A DNA stretch of 64,000 nt. It comes from JALHNI01 sp965229305. Its GTDB lineage: Bacteria > Acidobacteriota > Terriglobia > Bryobacterales > Bryobacteraceae. A program made the position numbers and the translations under genes. Shown here in pieces: positions 40,851-50,514 of the stretch. The stretch lies in the NCBI GenBank assembly GCA_965229305.1, contig CBDDIZ010000030.1, positions 1 to 64,000 on the forward strand, given 5' to 3'. How positions within the stretch are numbered: the first letter of the stretch is position 1; every line of letters starts with the position of its first letter. The notes beneath the pieces were generated by a model. It saw only the letters and a program-made list of their open reading frames with translations, did no database searches and was not told the DNA's origin.

Positions 40851-42521
40851 ATGCGAACTTACGCCATGCTGATGCTGTCGTGCGCGTTGCCGGCTGCCGC
40901 GCAGGAGCGCTGGCAAGCCCGCTCCCTGGTGATGACCAACCAGGGCATTGTCGCCACCTCGCAGACGCTCGCCTCCCAGGCTGGTGCGCAGATTTTGGCT
41001 CGCGGCGGCTCTGCGGTGGATGCAGCGATTGCCGCGAACCTCGTGCTCGGCGTCGTCGAGCCGATGATGAACGGCATCGGCGGCGACCTGTTCATGATGC
41101 ACTGGGACGCCAAAACCGGCGCGCTCTCCGGTCTGAACGCTAGCGGCTGGTCCGGCAAAGGCTACACCCTCGCCGCCCTCGAAAAACGCGGCGCCGCCGC
41201 CCGCCCGTTCGGCATCCACACGGTGACCGTGCCCGGAGCCGTGGATGGCTACGCCAAGGTCCACCAGCGCTTCGGCAAGCTGCCCTGGAAGGATCTCTTC
41301 GCTCCCGCCATCCACTACGCAACGGTCGGCTTCCCCGTCACCGAGATCATCCAGTGGGACTGGCAGAACTCGGCCCTCAAACTCGAAGGCGATGCCAACG
41401 CCAAACGCGTCTTCTTGCCCCAGGGCCGCGCTCCCAAGCCCGGCGAAATCTTCCGCAATCCTGAACTCGCCAAAGCGCTCACCCTGCTTGCCGACCAGGG
41501 CCCCAATGCGTTTTACCGCGGCCCGATCACCGACGCGATTCTCAAGACCTCCCAACGCCTCGGCGGCACGCTCGCCCGCGAGGACTTCGCCCAGTACGCC
41601 TCCGAATGGGTGACGCCGATCAGCACCACCTACCGCGGCTGGAAAGTCTACGAACTGCCGCCCAACGGCCAGGGCGTGGGCGCGCTGATGATGCTGAACC
41701 TGTTCTCCGCTTTCCCCATCCAGAACTGGGATCCGCTCTCCGCCGAAGCCTTCCACACCAAGATCGAGGCCCAAAAGCTCGCCTTCGCCGACCTTGCCAA
41801 ATACATCGCCGACCCGCGCTTCGGCCCCGTCCCCGTCCAAGGCCTCCTCAACGCCGACTACGCCAAGAAACGCGCCGGCGAGATCGAGGCCGACAAAGCC
41901 AACTGCAGCGTCGAACCCGGCCAAGCCCCCGGTAGCAAGCACACCATCTACCTCTCGGTGGTCGACCGCGACGGCAACATCGTCAGTTGGATTCAGAGCA
42001 TCTCCGACATCTGGGGTTCGGGCGTCGTGGTGGATGACTACGGCTTCCACCTGCACGACCGGGCCAACGGCTTCAACTTCGAATCCGGCCACCCCAACTC
42101 CGCCGGCCCGCGCAAGCGACCCTTCCACACCATCATTCCCGGCTTTATGGAGAAAGGCGAACAGCACATCGGTTTCGGCATCATGCGCGGCAACAACCAG
42201 CCGCAGGCCCACGCCCAATTCGTCTCCTACGTGGCCGACCACGACATGAACCTCCAGGCCGCGCTCGAAGCTCCGCGCTTCACCCGTCGCAACCTGAATG
42301 GCTGCGGCGTCCTGATCGAATCGCGCGTGCCCTTGGCCACCCGCGAAGCACTCGACAAGAAAGGTCATTACCTCGACCTGCGCGGCGAATACTCTGGTCT
42401 GATGGGCGGGGGGCAAGCCGTCCTCTATAACTCCGTCACCAAGGTCAAGATGGGCGCCTCGTCCCCGCGCAAGGATGGAGCGGCCATTCCGGAGCCGCTG
42501 TCATTCTGGGGTAAACCTTAG
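40851..42521 (+). CDS. ggt: Gamma-glutamyltransferase
   Basis: 556 residues from ATG 40851. Signal peptide (1-18). The protein matches the gamma-glutamyltranspeptidase family (Ntn hydrolase), with NGIGGDLFMMHWDAKTG near the start and T365 in KHTIYLSVVDRDGN. T365 should be the nucleophile created by self-cleavage; the usual second threonine is replaced by I. FGIMRGNNQPQAHAQF and GGGQAVLYNSVT also fit. It probably hydrolyses glutathione or gamma-glutamyl peptides in the periplasm. Lies alone with 27 bases before ftsY. Confidence 0.93.
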   Translation: MRTYAMLMLSCALPAAAQERWQARSLVMTNQGIVATSQTLASQAGAQILARGGSAVDAAIAANLVLGVVEPMMNGIGGDLFMMHWDAKTGALSGLNASGWSGKGYTLAALEKRGAAARPFGIHTVTVPGAVDGYAKVHQRFGKLPWKDLFAPAIHYATVGFPVTEIIQWDWQNSALKLEGDANAKRVFLPQGRAPKPGEIFRNPELAKALTLLADQGPNAFYRGPITDAILKTSQRLGGTLAREDFAQYASEWVTPISTTYRGWKVYELPPNGQGVGALMMLNLFSAFPIQNWDPLSAEAFHTKIEAQKLAFADLAKYIADPRFGPVPVQGLLNADYAKKRAGEIEADKANCSVEPGQAPGSKHTIYLSVVDRDGNIVSWIQSISDIWGSGVVVDDYGFHLHDRANGFNFESGHPNSAGPRKRPFHTIIPGFMEKGEQHIGFGIMRGNNQPQAHAQFVSYVADHDMNLQAALEAPRFTRRNLNGCGVLIESRVPLATREALDKKGHYLDLRGEYSGLMGGGQAVLYNSVTKVKMGASSPRKDGAAIPEPLSFWGKP

Positions 42522-42547
42522 ACGTTACACTAGAAAGTTAATCCCTC

Positions 42548-43465
42548 ATGTCCAGTCTGTTAGACCGTCTAAAAGCCGGAATCGCGAAAACGCGCGCCGG
42601 GCTCGTCGACAAAATCGAAGACACCTTCAAGGGCCGCAAGGAGATCGATAGCGACCTCCTCGACGAACTCGAGTACGCGCTCATCACCGCCGATGTCGGC
42701 GTGCGCACCGCCACCGAAATTCTCGAAGACGTGCGCCAGCGCGTGGACCGCAAGCTCGTCGGCGACCCCGGCGAGATCAAGTCCCTCATCCGGCAGCATC
42801 TGCTCGGCGTCCTCGAAGCTACCGAACGCCCCTTGAAGCGCCCCGCCGAGCCCCCCATGGTCATCCTGATCGTCGGCGTCAACGGCGCCGGCAAAACCAC
42901 CACCATCGGCAAGCTCACCCATCGTCTGCGCTCCGAAGGCAAGCACGTCCTGCTCTGTGCCGCCGACACCTTCCGCGCCGCGGCCATCGAGCAGTTGGAG
43001 GTGTGGGGCCAACGCAATGGCGTCGATGTCATCCGCCAGCAACAAGGTTCTGACCCGAGCGCCGTGCTCTTTGATGCGCTCCAGGCAGCGAAAGCCCGCA
43101 AAGCCGATGTGGTCCTCGTCGATACCGCCGGCCGCCTCCACAACAAAGAGAACCTCATGGCTGAGCTCGAGAAGATGCGCCGCACCACGCAACGCGTCAT
43201 CCCGGATGCTCCCCACGAAGTGTTCCTGGTGATGGACGGCACCACCGGCCAGAACGGCCTGGAACAAGCCCGCAAGTTCACCGAAAGCACCGGCGTCACC
43301 GGCATCGTCCTCACCAAACTCGATGGGACGGCCAAAGGCGGCGTGGTGGTGGCGATCGCGCGGGAGCTGAATTTACCGATTCGTTATATCGGCGTCGGCG
43401 AGCAGATCGATGATCTGCTGCCATTTGAAGCGGAGAAGTTCGTTGCCAGCCTCTTTGATAACTGA
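42548..43465 (+). CDS. ftsY: Signal recognition particle receptor FtsY
   Basis: 305 residues, short for the family because the acidic A domain is nearly absent. The N domain (about 1-95) is followed by the SRP GTPase: G1 in GVNGAGKTT (110-118), DTFRAAAIEQL, DTAGR (192-196), TKLDGTAKGG and the closing motif GVGEQIDDLLPFEAEKF. It targets ribosomes translating membrane proteins to the membrane with Ffh and 4.5S RNA. Ordinary housekeeping gene; the next gene ribD starts 4 bases after its stop. Confidence 0.97.
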   Translation: MSSLLDRLKAGIAKTRAGLVDKIEDTFKGRKEIDSDLLDELEYALITADVGVRTATEILEDVRQRVDRKLVGDPGEIKSLIRQHLLGVLEATERPLKRPAEPPMVILIVGVNGAGKTTTIGKLTHRLRSEGKHVLLCAADTFRAAAIEQLEVWGQRNGVDVIRQQQGSDPSAVLFDALQAAKARKADVVLVDTAGRLHNKENLMAELEKMRRTTQRVIPDAPHEVFLVMDGTTGQNGLEQARKFTESTGVTGIVLTKLDGTAKGGVVVAIARELNLPIRYIGVGEQIDDLLPFEAEKFVASLFDN

Positions 43466-43469
43466 GCCG

Positions 43470-44561
43470 ATGGCCGAGGCGCTGGCCTTGGCCCGTACCC
43501 GCCATGGACAGACTTCGCCCAACCCCTCCGTCGGCTGCGTCATGGTGCGCGACGGCGTGGTGGTGGGGCGCGGCGCGCATACCTGGGCCGAACGCGACCA
43601 TGCCGAAATCATCGCGCTACGCGAAGCCGGCGAGCAGGCCCGCGGCGCCACCGTCTACGTCACTCTCGAGCCCTGCTCGCACACCGGCCGGACCGGTCCT
43701 TGCGCCGATGCCCTGATCGCCGCCGGCGTCAGCCGCGTCGTAGCCGCCATGCAGGATCCCAATCCCCTGGTGCGCGGCGCAGGCTTGAGTAAGTTGCGCG
43801 CCGCCGGTATCGAAGTCGAAATCGAAGCGAACGCCACCGCCGAAGCTGAACGCCTCAATGAGCCGTTTGTCCACTTCATGCGCACTGGCAAGCCGCTCGT
43901 CACGCTGAAAGCCGGGGTGACGCTCGACGGCAAGATCGCCGCCCCCGAAGATAACTCCGGCTGGATTACGTCCGAGCGCGCCCGCGCCCATGTGCAGGAG
44001 TTACGGCATCAGCACGACGTGATCCTCACCGGCATCGGCACCGTGCTCGCCGATAACCCCATGCTCAACGACCGCAGCGGCCGCCCGCGCAGCCGTCCCT
44101 TCCTCCGCGTCGTCGTAGACTCGCAGTTACGTCTACCGCTCGATTGCCGCATGCTCACCAGCGCCGCCAACGACTTAGTTATTGTGACCACGTCGGCCGC
44201 CTCACCCGAACGCCAATTAGTTCTCGAAAGCCGCGGCGCCGAAATCTGGATCATGGATACGCCGTCCGGCCGCACCAACCTGCGCGCCGTTGTCGATCGC
44301 CTCGCGGAGCGGAAGTATCTCTCGCTCATGATCGAAGCCGGCAGCAAGGTCAACTGGTCAGCGCTCGAAACCGGCATCGTCGACAAGATCTTCTTCTATT
44401 ACGCCCCTAAGATTCTCGGCGGCCTGCAGTCTCTGCCGGTAGCCGGCGGCGCCGGCATCAAACGCCGCATGGACGCCATTCGTTTTAAGAACACCCAGAT
44501 TCATCCCATCCCGCCGGACGAATTCGCCGTCGAGGCCTGGGTCGACAAGGAGCAGCTCTAG
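43470..44561 (+). CDS. ribD: Bifunctional riboflavin deaminase-reductase
   Basis: 363 residues from ATG 43470, four bases after the ftsY stop. The N-terminal deaminase (1-145) has the zinc site H44-A45-E46 and the two cysteines C69 and C78 in EPCSHTGRTGPC. The C-terminal reductase (about 150-363) uses NADPH. It converts the GTP-derived pyrimidine to the 5-amino-6-ribitylamino form in riboflavin synthesis. The usual PPC is GPC here, a conservative change. First gene of the ribD-ribE pair. Confidence 0.95.
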   Translation: MAEALALARTRHGQTSPNPSVGCVMVRDGVVVGRGAHTWAERDHAEIIALREAGEQARGATVYVTLEPCSHTGRTGPCADALIAAGVSRVVAAMQDPNPLVRGAGLSKLRAAGIEVEIEANATAEAERLNEPFVHFMRTGKPLVTLKAGVTLDGKIAAPEDNSGWITSERARAHVQELRHQHDVILTGIGTVLADNPMLNDRSGRPRSRPFLRVVVDSQLRLPLDCRMLTSAANDLVIVTTSAASPERQLVLESRGAEIWIMDTPSGRTNLRAVVDRLAERKYLSLMIEAGSKVNWSALETGIVDKIFFYYAPKILGGLQSLPVAGGAGIKRRMDAIRFKNTQIHPIPPDEFAVEAWVDKEQL

Positions 44562-45157
44562 TGTTTACCGGGATCATCGAAGAGACCGGACGGCTGCTCA
44601 CTTACACCCCTCACGACACCGGCGCCAGCTTGCGCCTTGCCTGCCAAGCCGTCCGCGAAGGCTTGAAGCCGGGCGATAGTGTGTCGGTGAATGGCGTTTG
44701 CCTCACCGCCGTCGACCTCGCCCCGGACTCTTTCGGCGCCGACCTCGCCCCCGAAACCCTGCGCCGCACCAATCTTGGCGACCTCGCCGCCGGCTCACTC
44801 GTCAACCTGGAGCGCTCCATGCCGGCCCACGGCCGCTACAGCGGCCACATCGTCCAAGGCCACGTCGACGGCACCGGCGAGTTACTCGCCCTCGACTTAC
44901 TCGGCGACGGCAATTACTGGCTCACCATCCGCGTCCCCGCCGAACTCGATCGTTACATCGTCTTCAAAGGCTCCATTTGCATCGATGGCATCAGCCTCAC
45001 CGTTGCCGCCCTCGAAGGCGACCGTCTCTCGGTCACCATCATTCCCCATACCTACACGCACACGGCCATGAGCCAATGGCAGCCGGGCCGCCGCGTGAAC
45101 CTCGAAGTCGACGTCATCGCCAAGTACGTTGAAAAGATGATGGCCGCCCGCTCATGA
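44561..45157 (+). CDS. ribE: Riboflavin synthase (alpha chain)
   Basis: 198 residues from GTG 44561, which shares its first base with the ribD stop codon (TAGTG). It has two tandem lumazine-binding repeats (about 1-95 and 96-190), starting with MFTGIIEETG and SGHIVQGHVDGTGELL, and the second with KGSICIDGISLTVA. It converts 6,7-dimethyl-8-ribityllumazine to riboflavin. Translation is likely coupled to ribD. Confidence 0.96.
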   Translation: MFTGIIEETGRLLTYTPHDTGASLRLACQAVREGLKPGDSVSVNGVCLTAVDLAPDSFGADLAPETLRRTNLGDLAAGSLVNLERSMPAHGRYSGHIVQGHVDGTGELLALDLLGDGNYWLTIRVPAELDRYIVFKGSICIDGISLTVAALEGDRLSVTIIPHTYTHTAMSQWQPGRRVNLEVDVIAKYVEKMMAARS

Positions 45158-46032
45158 TCGTCGAATGCGTCCCGAACTTTTCGGCGGGACGCGACCTCGG
45201 CATCGTCGACGCCATCGAACAAGCCATTGCGTCGGTGGCCGAAGTCCGCGTGCTCGACCGCACGTCGGACGCCGACCATGACCGGTCCGTGATCACCTTC
45301 GCCGGCCCGCCCGCTCCCGTGCGCGAAGCCGCCGTGCGCGGCGTCGAAACCGCCGCCCGCCTCATCGACCTCACCCGTCAGCACGGCGTCCACCCGCGGG
45401 TCGGCGCCGCTGACGTCGTCCCCTTCGTCCCGGTTGCCGGAGTTACGCTCGCCGATTGCGCCGCGCTCGCTCACGAAGCCGGCGAGGCCATCTGGCAGCG
45501 CGCCCGCGTGCCTGTCTACTTCTATGAAGCGGCCGCCCGCCGTCCAGACCGAACGAACCTGGCGGACGTCCGCCGCGGTGGCTTCGAAGCTCTGCGCGAC
45601 CAGACAGCCGCGCGACCACCGGACATCGGCGGCCCCGGGCTGCATCCCACGGCGGGCGCGGCGATCGTCGGCGCTCGCAAGTTCCTCATCGCTTACAACA
45701 TCAACCTCGCCTCGAATGACTTGGCCCTCGCCAAGCGGCTCGCGGCCCGCCTGCGCACTTCGTCCGGCGGCTTCCCGGCCGTGAAAGCACTGGGCCTCGC
45801 GCTCGAATCGCGGGAGATCGTCCAGGTGTCGATGAACCTCACCGACTATGAACAAACCGGCATCGACCAGGTCTACGAAGTCGTCGCCGCCGAAGCCGAC
45901 ATCCTGGGCAGCGAGCTCATCGGCCTCATCCCAAGCGCCGCCCTGCCCCAACGCGACGTCCGGTGGGAGCACTTCGACGAAAGCCGCATCCTCGAGAACC
46001 GCCTGCGAAGTAGGGGCCTGGCTACTCCGTAA
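45154..46032 (+). CDS. ftcD: Glutamate formimidoyltransferase
   Basis: 292 residues. It is the formiminotransferase part of FtcD, with VECVPNFSAGRD at the start, then the histidine-rich HGVHPRVGAADVVPFVPV and IVGARKFLIAYNINL. It transfers the formimino group from N-formiminoglutamate to tetrahydrofolate in histidine breakdown. The cyclodeaminase domain is not fused, as in many bacteria. The start overlaps the ribE stop by four bases. The C-terminal 11 bases overlap the convergent dacB gene. Confidence 0.93.
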   Translation: MIVECVPNFSAGRDLGIVDAIEQAIASVAEVRVLDRTSDADHDRSVITFAGPPAPVREAAVRGVETAARLIDLTRQHGVHPRVGAADVVPFVPVAGVTLADCAALAHEAGEAIWQRARVPVYFYEAAARRPDRTNLADVRRGGFEALRDQTAARPPDIGGPGLHPTAGAAIVGARKFLIAYNINLASNDLALAKRLAARLRTSSGGFPAVKALGLALESREIVQVSMNLTDYEQTGIDQVYEVVAAEADILGSELIGLIPSAALPQRDVRWEHFDESRILENRLRSRGLATP

Positions 46033-47413
46033 GTAACAGCGCGATCTGGTCGATGCGCTTCACCGTGTCCAGACTGTTGTGATCGTTATTCACGAAGATG
46101 GCGAACGCGAGCTTCCCATGTGTCACCGAATCGATGTAGCCGGCCAAGGTCTTTACGCCGGTCATCCCCCCGGTCTTGGCGCGAATGCGCCGTCCCGCCA
46201 CGGACCCCGCGTACCGTCGCTTCAGCGATCCATCCACGCCGGCATGCGGCAGCGTCTCGATAAAGTTCTCCGCCGTCTGCTTCTGGCCCAGCAACCGGAC
46301 CATCGCGTTCGGCGTCACCACCGTCAAGCGCGACATCCCCGAACCATCCTCAAACCGTGACTCACTGCGGGGGATGCCGATGCCAGCCAGATACTCCCGC
46401 AACCCCTCCACGCCGCCCGCCGCATGCAGCATCATCTCCGCGAGTAAGTTCTGGCTGACTTTGTTCACCACGGTCAGAATCTCGATCAAGGGCGGCGACG
46501 ACCGCTCCGCCAGCGTCACGCCTCTTTGCGGCAGCAACGGCTCGCCCACCGCTCGATGCCGCGCCAGGGCCGCGCCTTCCACCGCCACGCCCCGCTCCAC
46601 GAGTAACTGCTTAAAGGCCTGCGCCGCATACTGCGCCGGATCGTCCTGCGCTACCAGCCCACTCCACCCGCCGTCGGAAATGGGGATCTGCCCCGATAAC
46701 TGTATCTGCCGCGAGCCCGGCATGCGGATCAACCGGATCTTCCGCTGGCCCGCCGCCACCGTCACCACGCGATTATCGAGCGTGAAGTACTCGAGCGCCG
46801 GTTGCAGCGAGGCCCGCGCAATCTCCCCCGCCCGAGTGCCCGGCAACAACGTAATCTGGAGCACGCCCTCATTCAGCATCAGCGCTGAGGGCGGCGCGCC
46901 GTAATCCCAAGTCAAGTCGTCATGGCTCCAGCCATCGGGCACCGGCTCCCACGGCCACAGCGTATCGTCGCCCAGGATGTCGCCTTCCACGCGCACCACG
47001 CCCGCCGCCACCACCTGACCGGCCAACGTCGCCAGCGCCGCAAAAGGCGCAGTGTCGCGCGACAGATACGGATAGCCGCGGCCGGTCATCGTCGGGTCGC
47101 CGCCGCCCACCAGCCGCAGCGGACCGCGGATCACGCCCTCCACCGGCGGCTCAGCCGCCATCACGCGCGTCGAGAATCGCGAATCCGGGCCCAGCCGCGC
47201 CAGCGCATAAGAGGTGGAGAACAGCTTGGTCACCGAAGCGGGCGTAAAGTAGCAATCCGCACAGCGCCGCTGGAGAATCTGTCCGTCGCTCAGCTTCTGC
47301 ACCGCGATGCCCCACTCGCCGCGATGCCCGGCCAGGATCCGGTCAATCTTCGCCGTCAGGTCATCGGCGGCTGCCAGGGGGAGCGCACACAGAATCGTCA
47401 GCAGTCGAAGCAT
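46022..47413 (-). CDS. dacB: D-alanyl-D-alanine carboxypeptidase/endopeptidase (PBP4 type)
   Basis: 463 residues. Signal peptide (1-17). The S13 family motifs are present: S60-V-T-K63 (SxxK), S-Q-N in VNKVSQNLLAEMM and KTG in RIRAKTGGMTG near the C-terminus. It trims or hydrolyses peptidoglycan cross-links in the periplasm. Convergent with ftcD by 11 bases. The ATG has AGGAGA a few bases upstream. Confidence 0.94.
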   Translation of the reverse strand: MLRLLTILCALPLAAADDLTAKIDRILAGHRGEWGIAVQKLSDGQILQRRCADCYFTPASVTKLFSTSYALARLGPDSRFSTRVMAAEPPVEGVIRGPLRLVGGGDPTMTGRGYPYLSRDTAPFAALATLAGQVVAAGVVRVEGDILGDDTLWPWEPVPDGWSHDDLTWDYGAPPSALMLNEGVLQITLLPGTRAGEIARASLQPALEYFTLDNRVVTVAAGQRKIRLIRMPGSRQIQLSGQIPISDGGWSGLVAQDDPAQYAAQAFKQLLVERGVAVEGAALARHRAVGEPLLPQRGVTLAERSSPPLIEILTVVNKVSQNLLAEMMLHAAGGVEGLREYLAGIGIPRSESRFEDGSGMSRLTVVTPNAMVRLLGQKQTAENFIETLPHAGVDGSLKRRYAGSVAGRRIRAKTGGMTGVKTLAGYIDSVTHGKLAFAIFVNNDHNSLDTVKRIDQIALLLTE

Positions 47414-47456
47414 CCTCTCCTATCTTCGGACAGGATCTGAGCTACCTTGAGGGGGT

Positions 47457-48011
47457 ATGCTTCCCCTGCTGCTTTTCTTCGCACTGGATTGGAAAGCAGA
47501 CTTCTGCGGCCACAGCGTTCCCTACGCAAACACCACCTACTTTGCCAAAGGCTATCTGGTAGTGGAAGTGGAAGTCATTCCCGATAAAGGCAACCCGCTC
47601 CGCCTCTCCGCCGGCGATTTTCGTCTCCGCATCGATCCCAAGAAAGAGCCGCTCCAGCCGGAAACACCCGGCATGGTCGCTGGCAAGTTGAAGTACTCCG
47701 ACTATTCCCTGCCCCAGGGCGTCGACGCGCGCGCCTCCAGCGGCCCCGTCATCGTCGGGCAGCCGCGTACCGAGTCCCGCTTCCCCGGCGATCAGCGCGA
47801 AACGCGCCCGATGCCGCGCCCCGCCCCCCACGGCCTGCCTGAGCGTGAACCCGCCAAAACGGATTCCGAAGCCGTCATCGAAGCCGCTCTCCCGGAGGGC
47901 TCGACCCTCGGCCCCACCAAAGGCCTGCTCTACTTCCCTTTCAACGGCAAGATCAAGAACCTCAAGTCCGTCGAACTGCTATGGGGCGAACGCACCATCA
48001 AGCTGCGATAG
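47457..48011 (+). CDS. Exported hypothetical protein
   Basis: 184 residues. A short hydrophobic N-terminus (MLPLLLFFALDWKADF) could be a signal peptide, followed by a beta-rich domain (about 18-75, including NTTYFAKGYLVVEVEVIPD and DFRLRIDPKKEP). A Pro/Arg-rich segment follows. The C-terminus (GLLYFPFNGKIKNLKSVELLW) repeats the beta motif. First of three overlapping genes; its 3' end overlaps the next by 31 bases. Unknown family. Confidence 0.6.
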   Translation: MLPLLLFFALDWKADFCGHSVPYANTTYFAKGYLVVEVEVIPDKGNPLRLSAGDFRLRIDPKKEPLQPETPGMVAGKLKYSDYSLPQGVDARASSGPVIVGQPRTESRFPGDQRETRPMPRPAPHGLPEREPAKTDSEAVIEAALPEGSTLGPTKGLLYFPFNGKIKNLKSVELLWGERTIKLR

Positions 48012-48745
48012 TCTTCCTGCTGCTCGCCGGCTGCGCCCAGCAGCCGGCCCAACGGCCCTCAGTGAAACCGAAGCTCGTGCTCTTTGCTTGGGATCGCGCG
48101 GAAGACCTCACTTTCCTCGAGCCCGGCGAAGCTGAGGTGGTCGCCTGGATGTCCACCCTCAAGTTGCGTGGCGATGGCATCACTTTTCACCCCCGCCGCT
48201 TGCCGCTTCGCCTCCCGTCCCATCTCGAGGCGCAGCCAATTGTGCGGCTGGAAAGCGAGGGGTTCGCGCTACCGGCTTACGATCAAGTGATCCCCCGTCT
48301 AGCCGAGAGCTCAGTCGTCGACTCGCGCCGCGGCCGCGTCCCTTTGCTGCTCGACTTCGACGCCCGCGAATCTGAACGCGACTGGTACCGCGGCTTGCTG
48401 CGAGAGCTCGCCAAAGACTCCGCGCGGCCCGTGGGCATAACGGCTCTCGCCTCCTGGTGTCTCACTACCCCATTCTTCGCCCCGGAACGCCCCACTCTCC
48501 TCACGGTCATCCCCATGCTTTATGACATGGGGCCGCGGCAAAACGCTCTCTACACGCGTCTCTATCGCCAGAAAGATCTGACGCCGGCTTGCCGCGGTAC
48601 GATCGGGTTAGCCACCGACCAGATTCCGGCTTGGCGGCCGCCGGCTCAAACGATTTATTTGTTCCATCATCAGCGATGGACCCGCGAGGCCTTTGACGAA
48701 GCATGCAGAAAGTTACAAGCCTGCTCCTCCTCACCTGCGCTCTAG
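47981..48745 (+). CDS. DUF3142-like lipoprotein
   Basis: 254 residues. Lipoprotein signal with LAGC (C18). The sequence resembles the DUF3142 family, with KLVLFAWDRAEDLTFLEPGEAEVVAWMS near the start and VPLLLDFDARESERDWYRGLLREL in the middle, a beta/alpha-barrel-like pattern. It starts 31 bases inside the preceding gene and ends 43 bases inside the next one. These overlaps indicate one transcript with coupled translation. Function unknown. Confidence 0.75.
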   Translation: MGRTHHQAAIVFLLLAGCAQQPAQRPSVKPKLVLFAWDRAEDLTFLEPGEAEVVAWMSTLKLRGDGITFHPRRLPLRLPSHLEAQPIVRLESEGFALPAYDQVIPRLAESSVVDSRRGRVPLLLDFDARESERDWYRGLLRELAKDSARPVGITALASWCLTTPFFAPERPTLLTVIPMLYDMGPRQNALYTRLYRQKDLTPACRGTIGLATDQIPAWRPPAQTIYLFHHQRWTREAFDEACRKLQACSSSPAL

Positions 48746-50514
48746 CCATGCCCGGGCAGGCAGGACTCAAGCACTATTACGAGCGTTCCGTCTTCGTCTA
48801 CACTCTTCACCCGGATCTGCCGCTGGAACCTTTCCTGCAGGGGCGGTTGGGAATACCGCACCCCCGCCACGCCCGAATCTATCACTACGTCACCTATCGC
48901 TATCTCACCGGGCGCCCACTGAACGCCTTCGAGCAACGGGCCGTGAAGGCCATCTGGGAGCGGCGAGGACCGCGTTCCCAAGAGAGGAGCGACCCGCTTC
49001 CGAGTCGTATGCCTTCCGATGGCCCTGCTTACCAACAAGCCGCGAAACTCTTCCGTAGCAACCGCTACGCCGAGGCGGCGCAAGCCTTCGCCAAGCTGGC
49101 CAACGATCGGGCACTGCCGTGGCGCGATTGGGCCGCCTATCTGGAAGGCCGAAGCCTGTTGTGGCACGCTCGCTCCGCAGCACTCGATCGGAGCTATCTT
49201 CCCCGGTTGCGCCTCGCTCAAGCTGCCTTTGAACGGGTGGTTAACGACCCCTCGATGCAGCGCATGCACGAACCGGCGGAGCGCTTACTCACCCGCATCC
49301 TGGTCATCACCACGCCAAAAGCCGGGCTGGAACGGCTGGGACGGCGATTGCTCACCCGTAACCGTCTTTCCCTACGAGAACACGATCTCGAACTTTATCT
49401 GAATGCTTACGAGAACCATCCGCGCCCCGAGGACGAACTCACGCTTTGGCTGCGCGCGTATCAAACCGGCCATCTGCCGTCGATCGAACTGGGGTGGCGG
49501 CAGACCGGTTCACGTGCCTGGCTCTTGGCTCTGCTCCAACACAGCAAAACTTATCAGGCCGCTCTAGTCGACGCGGCCTTAGCGGTCCCCCTCGCAGACC
49601 CTGGCGGCGCGGCACTCCATTTTGAAGCCGCCCGCCTGCTCGCCCAGCATGGCGACTTCGCCCGCGCCCGCCAGGTCAGCGACGCAATTTTCCGCTCGCT
49701 CGATGGTCAACCGTCCACGCAGAACCAGGCCGCCAGCTTACGGATGCAACTTTCTGCCAACTGGGAAGAGTTTGCCCGTTGGGCCCCTCGTCGCGCCATT
49801 CTGCGAGGCGCCGAAACGGACCAATCGGAATGGCCGCAAGATCACCACAAGCCGCGTCCCTTCCCACAATTCGATCCGGTGGCGGTGCAGCAGATTCAAC
49901 GCGCGCTCCCCTCGCGGCTGTGGCCCGACTTTCTCAGCCGGCTCCCAGAGGAAATGCGTCCGGCCTTCGCGCGCAGCTACGAGTTGCGACGCCAGTTGCT
50001 GGAAGGCACCGCGGATCCACTCGCTCTCCTACGGCGCTGCGGTGCGCGCCCTTACCCCAAGATTGGTGTCGGCCGCGGGAAAAACGAGGATGCGCCAGAT
50101 GAGCTTCGCAGCAGCTACTGGACACTCGACGAGAAAGGGCTCGGACGCGACAACGACCTACCGTATTGGCAGCGCCCACAACTCCCCGACCTGTTGATCG
50201 AGGGCCCCTTCGCCACCGCCGAAGAGCGTGCTGAAGCAAGAGCGGAATGCCTCCGCCTGCAGCGACTGGTGCCCAACGGTTTTGACTTTGTCGCACGCGG
50301 CATCCTGGCCGCCGTCCAGGCAAATCCGCGCCGTCCCGACGCCCCACGTCTGCTGCTCGAAACCCTGCAGGCCTCTGGCGTCAGTTGGTTCTCCACCGTG
50401 CCGAAACCGGACGTGGGCTTCGCCGTCTACCGCCTTCTGCATACCAGTTACCCCAACAGCCTTGAGGCAGCCACCGCCCGCGACTGGTTCGAGATCCACT
50501 TCGGTCAACGCTGA
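48703..50514 (+). CDS. Exported helical-repeat (TPR-like) protein
   Basis: 603 residues. Signal peptide (1-20). The rest is rich in helical repeats similar to TPRs, such as AAKLFRSNRYAEAAQAFAKLAN (given in part as NRYAEAAQAFAKLAN) and ALHFEAARLLAQHGDFARARQ. No enzymatic motif. The start lies inside the DUF3142 gene. It ends 10 bases past the convergent stop of the beta-lactamase-like gene. Together with the two preceding genes it may form an envelope complex of unknown role. Confidence 0.7.
   Translation: MQKVTSLLLLTCALAMPGQAGLKHYYERSVFVYTLHPDLPLEPFLQGRLGIPHPRHARIYHYVTYRYLTGRPLNAFEQRAVKAIWERRGPRSQERSDPLPSRMPSDGPAYQQAAKLFRSNRYAEAAQAFAKLANDRALPWRDWAAYLEGRSLLWHARSAALDRSYLPRLRLAQAAFERVVNDPSMQRMHEPAERLLTRILVITTPKAGLERLGRRLLTRNRLSLREHDLELYLNAYENHPRPEDELTLWLRAYQTGHLPSIELGWRQTGSRAWLLALLQHSKTYQAALVDAALAVPLADPGGAALHFEAARLLAQHGDFARARQVSDAIFRSLDGQPSTQNQAASLRMQLSANWEEFARWAPRRAILRGAETDQSEWPQDHHKPRPFPQFDPVAVQQIQRALPSRLWPDFLSRLPEEMRPAFARSYELRRQLLEGTADPLALLRRCGARPYPKIGVGRGKNEDAPDELRSSYWTLDEKGLGRDNDLPYWQRPQLPDLLIEGPFATAEERAEARAECLRLQRLVPNGFDFVARGILAAVQANPRRPDAPRLLLETLQASGVSWFSTVPKPDVGFAVYRLLHTSYPNSLEAATARDWFEIHFGQR

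Noticed and set aside
40776..42416. 546-codon open frame on the minus strand
   Set aside because: Antisense to gamma-glutamyltransferase, which has clear family motifs.
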